Part shown: one piece after another, positions 60,880 through 64,000 of the stretch | Layout of the letters: each line of letters begins with the position of its first letter | How positions within the stretch are numbered: the first letter of the stretch is position 1 | Assembly: GCA_018061005.1 (NCBI GenBank) | Contig: JAGOVA010000001.1 | Location: 91,847-155,846, forward strand | From: Sterolibacterium sp. | Lineage (GTDB): Bacteria; Pseudomonadota; Gammaproteobacteria; Burkholderiales; Rhodocyclaceae | DNA: 64,000 bases | Direction of reading: 5' to 3' | Made by a program: the position numbers and the translations under genes | Notes under the pieces: model-generated | What the model saw: the letters and a program-made list of their open reading frames with translations, nothing else | What the model was told of the DNA's origin: nothing | Databases searched by the model: none

Positions 60880-61562
60880 CCAGCATCCAACAACGCGCCG
60901 CCCTGCAACGCCAGATCTGGGCCATCGCCAACGATGTGCGAGGCGCTGTCGACGGCTGGGATTTCAAGCAATACGTGCTCGGCACCCTGTTCTACCGCTT
61001 CATCAGCGAAAACTTTGCGGCCTACATCGAAGGCGGTGACGACAGCGTCAACTACGGCGAACTGCCCGACAGCGTCATCACCCCGGACATCAAAGATGAC
61101 GCCATCAAAACCAAGGGCTATTTCATCTACCCCAGCCAGCTCTTTGCCAAGGTCGCTGCCAGCGCCAATACCAACGAGAGCCTGAATACCGACTTAGCCG
61201 CCATCTTTGCCGCCATTGAAAGCTCAGCCAACGGCTATCCCTCCGAGCACGACATCAAAGGCCTGTTTGCCGACTTCGACACCACCAGCAATCGCCTCGG
61301 TAACACCGTCAAAGACAAAAATCTCCGTTTGGCCGCCGTGCTTAAAGGCGTGGCCGAACTGGATTTTGGTGATTCGCATGACGGTGATTTTGAAGAAAAC
61401 CAGATCGACCTGTTCGGCGATGCCTACGAATTCCTCATCTCCAACTACGCCGCCAACGCCGGTAAATCCGGCGGCGAATTTTTCACCCCGCAGCATGTCT
61501 CCAAGCTGATCGCCCAACTCGCCATGCACGGGCAACGGTCAAACTGTTGCTCGATCACTTGA
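60876..61562 (+). pseudogene. hsdM: Type I restriction methylase HsdM, 5' fragment
   Basis: 228 codons. The N-terminal HsdM helical domain is intact: [36 protein letters not shown]. The frame reaches [34 protein letters not shown] and then runs into RSNCCSIT and a stop. In HsdM the SAM-binding DPAAGSGSL-type and NPPF/Y motifs would follow, and about 280 more residues. They are absent from the next 40 nt, where hsdR begins. A deletion removed the catalytic domain and the expected hsdS. Confidence 0.85.
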
Positions 61563-61598
61563 AGAGCAACTATGGCTTCTGGCAGCAGGAACAACAAA

Positions 61599-64000
61599 AT
61601 GGTTGATTACGCCAAGACGATTGCCGAATCCAAAAACTTCATCGTTCTGGATAAATACACCCAGGAATGGAAGGTCGCAGAAAGCTATCAGAGCGAATAT
61701 GACCTAGAGCGCGAATTCATCCAAGATCTGGTCAATCAGGGCTATGAACACTTGGCCGATTTAAGCACACCTGAAGCCTTGCTGGCCAATGTGCGCATGC
61801 AACTGCAAACACTCAACAACGTGCAGTTTCTTGACGGCGAGTGGTTGCGCTTTGTCGAAAACTGGCTGGATAAACCCAGTGACGGCATCGTCGAAAAGAC
61901 CCGCAAGATTCACGACGACTATATCCACGACTTTGTTTTCGACGACGGACGCATCCAGAACATCTATCTGCTGGACAAGAAAAACATCGCCCGCAACAAA
62001 GTGCAGGTGATCAAACAGTTTGAGCAGACCGGCAGCCATGCCAACCGCTACGACGTGACGATTCTGGTCAATGGCTTGCCGCTGGTACAGGTAGAGCTGA
62101 AAAAGCGCGGCGTGGCGATTCGCGAAGCCTTTAATCAGGTGCACCGCTACAGCAAGGAAAGCTTCAACAGCGAGCATTCCCTGTTCAAGTATCTGCAGGT
62201 GTTCGTGATCTCCAACGGCACCGACAGCCGCTATTTTGCCAACACCACGGCGCGTAACAAGAACAGCTTCGACTTCACCATGAACTGGGCGAAGGCGGAC
62301 AACAGCCTGATCAAAGACCTGAAGGATTTCACGGCCACCTTCTTCCAGAAGCACACGCTGCTCAATGTGCTGTTGCACTACTCAGTCTTTGATATCAGCA
62401 ACACGCTGCTGGTGATGCGTCCATACCAGATTGCCGCCACGGAGCGCATCTTGTGGAAAATCAACAGCGCCTTTCTTGCCAGTAAAGGGCAGGCCAAAAA
62501 CTGGAGCCAACTTGAGGGCGGTGGCTTTATCTGGCACACCACCGGCTCGGGCAAGACCCTGACCAGTTTCAAGGCGGCGCGTCTCGCCACCGAGCTGGAT
62601 TTCATCGACAAGGTTTTTTTCGTGGTGGACCGCAAGGATCTGGATTACCAGACCATGAAGGAATACCAGCGCTTTTCACCGGATAGCGTGAATGGCTCGG
62701 ACAGCACGGCGGGCCTGAAGCGCAACCTCGAGAAAGACGACAACAAGATCGTCGTCACCACCATCCAGAAGCTCAACAACCTGATGAAAAGCGAGGCCGA
62801 CCTGCCCATCTACGGCAAGCAGGTGGTCTTCATTTTTGATGAATGCCACCGCAGTCAGTTTGGCGAAGCGCAGAAGAATCTGAAAAAGAAGTTCAAGAAG
62901 TTTTATCAGTTTGGCTTTACCGGCACACCGATTTTTCCTGAAAACGCCTTGGGCGCAGAAACCACCGCGAGCGTGTTTGGCCGTGAGTTGCATTCCTATG
63001 TGATCACCGATGCGATTCGCGATGAAAAGGTGCTCAAGTTCAAGGTGGATTACAACGATGTGCGTCCGCAGTTCAAGGCCATTGAAACCGAGCAGGATGA
63101 GAAAAAACTCAGCGTGGCGGAAAACAAGCAGGCCTTGTTACACCCCGACCGCATTCGCGAGATCACGCAGTACATCCTGAACAATTTCCGGCAAAAAACC
63201 CACCGCCTGCAGGCGGGCAATAAAGGGTTCAACGCCATGTTCGCGGTCAGCAGCGTGGACGCGGCCAAGCTGTACTACGAGTCTTTCCGGGAATTACAAA
63301 AGGGCAGCGATAAGCCGCTTCGGGTGGCCACCATCTTCTCTTTCGCCGCCAACGAAGAGCAGGAAGCGATTGGCGACATCCAGGACGAGAGCTTTGATGT
63401 GTCTGCCATGAACAGTAGCGCCAAAGAGTTTTTGAGCGCAGCCATCACGGACTACAACGTGCTGTTCAAAACCAACTTCAGCGTGGACAGCAACGGCTTC
63501 CAGAACTATTACCGCGATCTGGCCAAACGGGTCAAGGCCAAGGAAATCGATCTGCTGATCGTGGTGGGCATGTTTCTGACCGGTTTTGATGCCCCCACGC
63601 TGAACACCTTGTTCGTGGACAAGAACCTGCGCTACCACGGGCTGATGCAGGCTTATTCGCGCACCAACCGCATTTTTGACGCCACCAAGACCTTCGGCAA
63701 TATCGTCACCTTCCGCGATCTGGAACAGGCGACGATCGACGCCATCACCCTTTTCGGCGACAAGAACACCAAGAACGTGGTGCTGGAGAAGAGCTACAAG
63801 GAATACATGCAAGGCTTCACCGATGCGACCACCGGCGAGGCGCGGCGTGGCTTTGTGGAAGTGGTGAAGGAACTGGAGCAGCGTTTTCCTGACCCTGCAG
63901 CCATTGAAAAAGAGGCGGACAAAAAAGCCTTCGCGAAACTGTTTGGCGAATATTTGCGCGTTGAAAATGTGCTGCAAAACTACGATGAATTCGCCAGCCT
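61599..64000 (+). CDS. hsdR: Type I restriction enzyme HsdR, partial (runs off right edge)
   Basis: 800 residues are visible with no stop. ATG 61599 gives [20 protein letters not shown]. Nuclease motif: [20 protein letters not shown]. Motor motifs: [13 protein letters not shown] (Walker A), [12 protein letters not shown] (DEAD-like DECH), QFGFTGTP and, later, [15 protein letters not shown] with an arginine finger region. This is the EcoR124-type HsdR of about 1000 residues. Together with HsdM and HsdS it would cut at a distance after translocation. Here the methylase partner is broken, so the locus may be inactive or supplied elsewhere. The C-terminus lies outside the window. Confidence 0.93.
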   Translation, partial: MVDYAKTIAESKNFIVLDKYTQEWKVAESYQSEYDLEREFIQDLVNQGYEHLADLSTPEALLANVRMQLQTLNNVQFLDGEWLRFVENWLDKPSDGIVEKTRKIHDDYIHDFVFDDGRIQNIYLLDKKNIARNKVQVIKQFEQTGSHANRYDVTILVNGLPLVQVELKKRGVAIREAFNQVHRYSKESFNSEHSLFKYLQVFVISNGTDSRYFANTTARNKNSFDFTMNWAKADNSLIKDLKDFTATFFQKHTLLNVLLHYSVFDISNTLLVMRPYQIAATERILWKINSAFLASKGQAKNWSQLEGGGFIWHTTGSGKTLTSFKAARLATELDFIDKVFFVVDRKDLDYQTMKEYQRFSPDSVNGSDSTAGLKRNLEKDDNKIVVTTIQKLNNLMKSEADLPIYGKQVVFIFDECHRSQFGEAQKNLKKKFKKFYQFGFTGTPIFPENALGAETTASVFGRELHSYVITDAIRDEKVLKFKVDYNDVRPQFKAIETEQDEKKLSVAENKQALLHPDRIREITQYILNNFRQKTHRLQAGNKGFNAMFAVSSVDAAKLYYESFRELQKGSDKPLRVATIFSFAANEEQEAIGDIQDESFDVSAMNSSAKEFLSAAITDYNVLFKTNFSVDSNGFQNYYRDLAKRVKAKEIDLLIVVGMFLTGFDAPTLNTLFVDKNLRYHGLMQAYSRTNRIFDATKTFGNIVTFRDLEQATIDAITLFGDKNTKNVVLEKSYKEYMQGFTDATTGEARRGFVEVVKELEQRFPDPAAIEKEADKKAFAKLFGEYLRVENVLQNYDEFAS

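Overview
The window is GC-rich, densely coded bacterial DNA. A hemC-hemD-hemX-hemY cluster, hemJ, zapA beside a 6S RNA-like locus, def-fmt, dprA-smg-topB, dcd next to a decarboxylase, and a class I PHA synthase together point to a betaproteobacterium. The Rhodocyclales/Nitrosomonadales side is my best guess. Two blocks of CoA-ester genes (acyl-CoA dehydrogenase, alpha-methylacyl-CoA racemase-type enzyme, KstD-like flavoprotein, DUF35/thiolase pairs, acyl-CoA synthetase) resemble gene sets of steroid or isoprenoid degraders. That lifestyle is inference.

Bases 1-41.6 kb are largely conserved chromosome. 1-6.7 kb (minus strand): phaC, an MBL-fold hydrolase, an alpha/beta-hydrolase remnant, an acyl-CoA dehydrogenase, a membrane protein and a racemase-type CoA enzyme. 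6.8-11.9 kb: a KstD-like flavoprotein and a TPP enzyme on plus, facing a SnoaL-like protein and a 2Fe-2S reductase on minus. 12-23 kb: hemJ with an rRNA methyltransferase-like gene, hemCDXY, an aldehyde dehydrogenase, rapZ with a NusG-II protein, 6S RNA, zapA, a ZapB-like protein and an NlpC/P60 lipoprotein. 23-36.4 kb: gabD-type dehydrogenase, a YecA-like SEC-C protein, topB, smg, dprA, a LysM protein, def-fmt, dcd, a PLP decarboxylase and truC. 36.4-41.6 kb: one plus-strand run of two DUF35 proteins, two SCP2-type thiolases and an acyl-CoA synthetase. A striking AATTGTTC repeat array precedes it.

From 41.6 kb to the right edge the window is an accessory region built from several elements. 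(a) An AbiEi/AbiEii toxin-antitoxin pair. (b) A frameshifted, truncated DUF3987-like ATPase remnant. (c) A tightly overlapping minus-strand module: Cys-rich zinc-binding-like protein, serine recombinase, ParB, RepB-like ParB. (d) A RloA/RloB ATPase-effector pair. (e) A 2-kb segment between two identical 29-bp tRNA/tmRNA-end-like repeats, carrying an HTH protein, an HTH-less HigA-like protein and a TacT/TacA pair. (f) A mobile element with DUF2924, a second serine recombinase, a small partner, an AlpA-like HTH protein, a TOPRIM-primase/RepA-type helicase, an inverted-repeat array just downstream of it, and DUF3489. (g) A type I restriction locus in which hsdM stops before its catalytic domain, no hsdS is seen, and hsdR runs off the right edge.

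The most interesting points are the recombinase-ParB-RepB-like-zinc protein module next to RloAB, and two families of short dispersed motifs in the island's control regions: a leader starting CTTGGCTTC upstream of three minus-strand operons, and a 13-bp AAATGGCC-type motif in four intergenic spaces. The inverted-repeat array after the primase-helicase is a candidate replication origin.
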